A stretch of DNA of 64,000 bases from Acidobacteriota bacterium (GTDB lineage: Bacteria; Acidobacteriota; Terriglobia; UBA7540): positions 18,444 through 82,443 of the forward strand of contig JAJYLL010000008.1 of assembly GCA_021787735.1 (NCBI GenBank), read 5' to 3'. Position numbers and translations under genes: made by a program. The stretch's first letter is position 1; every line of letters begins with the position of its first letter. Shown here piece by piece: positions 63,297-64,000 of this stretch. Below the pieces are notes generated by a model. The model was not told the origin of the DNA. It saw nothing but the letters and a program-made list of their open reading frames with translations, and made no database searches.

Positions 63297-64000
63297 CTAC
63301 CTGCGGCTGACAACCAGGTCGAGAACATCATCCGCCGTCACCACACCCGCCAGATGCTTCTTGTCGTCCACTACGGGAAGCGATAGGAGGTTGTATTTTC
63401 TGAACAGATCGATCACCGACTTTGCATCTGTTTCCGTCAGCACGCTCAGGACCTCCTCATGGGAAAGTTCCCGCAGCGGGGTCCTGGTCGGCGCCAGCAG
63501 AATGCGCGCCAGCGGCACCGAACCGAGCAGCGTCTCCTCCGAGTCGATCAGGTAGACGGAGTGGATGGATTCAATCGATCCTTCGAAGTCCTTCATGGCT
63601 TCGATCGCATCTTCCACCGTTGCCGTTGCATTCAATGCAACGTAATGTGTGGTCATCAGCGCGCCGGCCGTGTCTTCCTCAAATCCAAGCAGTTCCTTGA
63701 CGTCCTGCGCGCCCTCCTTCTCCATGTCGGCCAGCAGTTTGGCGGAGGTTTCCGGCGGCAGTTCCTGCAGGACGTCGGCCGCCTCGTCGGGTGCCATTTC
63801 ATCCACAATGTCCGCAGCCTTCTCCACAGGGATGCTCTCCAGTAGAATGGCCTGCATGGAAGTCGGAATTTCTGAGATGGCCTGCGCCGCCGTCTCATGG
63901 TCAAGCGCTTCAATCACAGACCGTTGCTCGTCGCGACTCAATTCTTCCAGAATGTCCGCGATGTCGGCCGGGTGCAGACGCGCCAGGCGCTCGTAGGAAA
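63297..64000 (-). CDS. MgtE N-domain plus CBS pair protein without the channel domain (5' end cut)
   Basis: The frame enters from the right edge; about 234 residues are visible. It begins with RLHPADIADILEELSRDEQR, the superhelical MgtE-N domain (Mg2+-sensing), runs through VEKAADIVDEMAPDEAADVLQELP, then a CBS pair (TTHYVALNATATVEDAIEAM to VVTADDVLDLVVSRR). In MgtE the transmembrane channel follows directly; here a stop comes at once. So this is only the cytosolic sensor half. It lies 84 bases before the Nramp-related gene. Possible role: Mg2+-dependent gate or regulator of that transporter. Identification is firm; the role is inference. Upstream sequence, including any PRC-barrel domain, lies outside the window. 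Confidence 0.88.
   Translation of the reverse strand, partial: SYERLARLHPADIADILEELSRDEQRSVIEALDHETAAQAISEIPTSMQAILLESIPVEKAADIVDEMAPDEAADVLQELPPETSAKLLADMEKEGAQDVKELLGFEEDTAGALMTTHYVALNATATVEDAIEAMKDFEGSIESIHSVYLIDSEETLLGSVPLARILLAPTRTPLRELSHEEVLSVLTETDAKSVIDLFRKYNLLSLPVVDDKKHLAGVVTADDVLDLVVSRR

Overview
The window reads as a stretch of chromosome from a Gram-negative soil-type bacterium of moderately high GC content, most probably an Acidobacteriota member. This is an inference from gene content: a PadR regulator paired with a large MacB/FtsX-like permease whose N-terminal segment is typical of the acidobacterial permease family, a GH79 glycosidase of the type known from Acidobacterium, LpxB (hence lipopolysaccharide), a tricorn-type protease and many lipoproteins. 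I see no rRNA, tRNA, CRISPR array, integrase, transposase or phage gene. Most of the window looks like settled housekeeping chromosome with small accessory patches.

Layout. 1-3.8 kb: the end of lipB followed by E1-alpha, E1-beta and E2 of a lipoyl-dependent 2-oxoacid dehydrogenase. 3.8-9.7 kb, minus strand: a hypothetical anchored protein, a three-gene unit (HipA-like kinase, DUF3037 protein, 80-residue protein), a histone H1-like protein and an MltD-like lytic transglycosylase. 10-14.8 kb: a heterodimeric ABC exporter overlapping lpxB. 14.9-18.7 kb: an M1-like protein that has lost zinc ligands, a macrodomain protein, a Mug/TDG-like DNA glycosylase and a degenerate class I amidotransferase (C26) gene. 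18.8-23.5 kb: a tightly overlapped arginine operon (argC, argB, argD, argF, short N-acetylglutamate synthase) with a recognisable promoter and a possible ARG box. 23.5-29 kb, minus: VanZ-like, guaB, DUF4126, a hypothetical protein and a GH79 lipoprotein. 29.2-32.2 kb: padR and the large permease behind a promoter and a palindromic operator candidate. 32.4-40.8 kb: a small secreted protein with its own terminator, tldD and pmbA, lipoproteins, a phosphoesterase, a methyltransferase and a gamma-carbonic-anhydrase-like protein. 40.9-46.9 kb: hisS, aspS, mutL, cmk. 46.9-54.4 kb, minus: rho, then tig-clpP-clpX-lon transcribed from a strong extended -10 promoter. 54.8-60.1 kb: a GH27 enzyme and a tricorn-like protease followed by the broken end of an S33 hydrolase. 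60.5-64 kb, minus: MgtE-N/CBS protein (runs off the right edge), an Nramp-related transporter with altered metal site, and an OprB-like porin.

The two clusters most likely to hold something little described are the HipA-like kinase/DUF3037/80-residue unit at 4.9-6.9 kb and the metal-uptake unit at 60.5-64 kb. In the latter, a soluble MgtE sensor half lacking its channel lies upstream of an Nramp-type protein whose TM1 and TM6 residues suggest magnesium or another hard ion rather than manganese or iron, with an outer-membrane porin as third gene. Two proteins look enzymatically dead (the M1-like protein and the C26-like protein), and a curious inverted 13-mer with shared flanks lies at the start of the M1-like gene.
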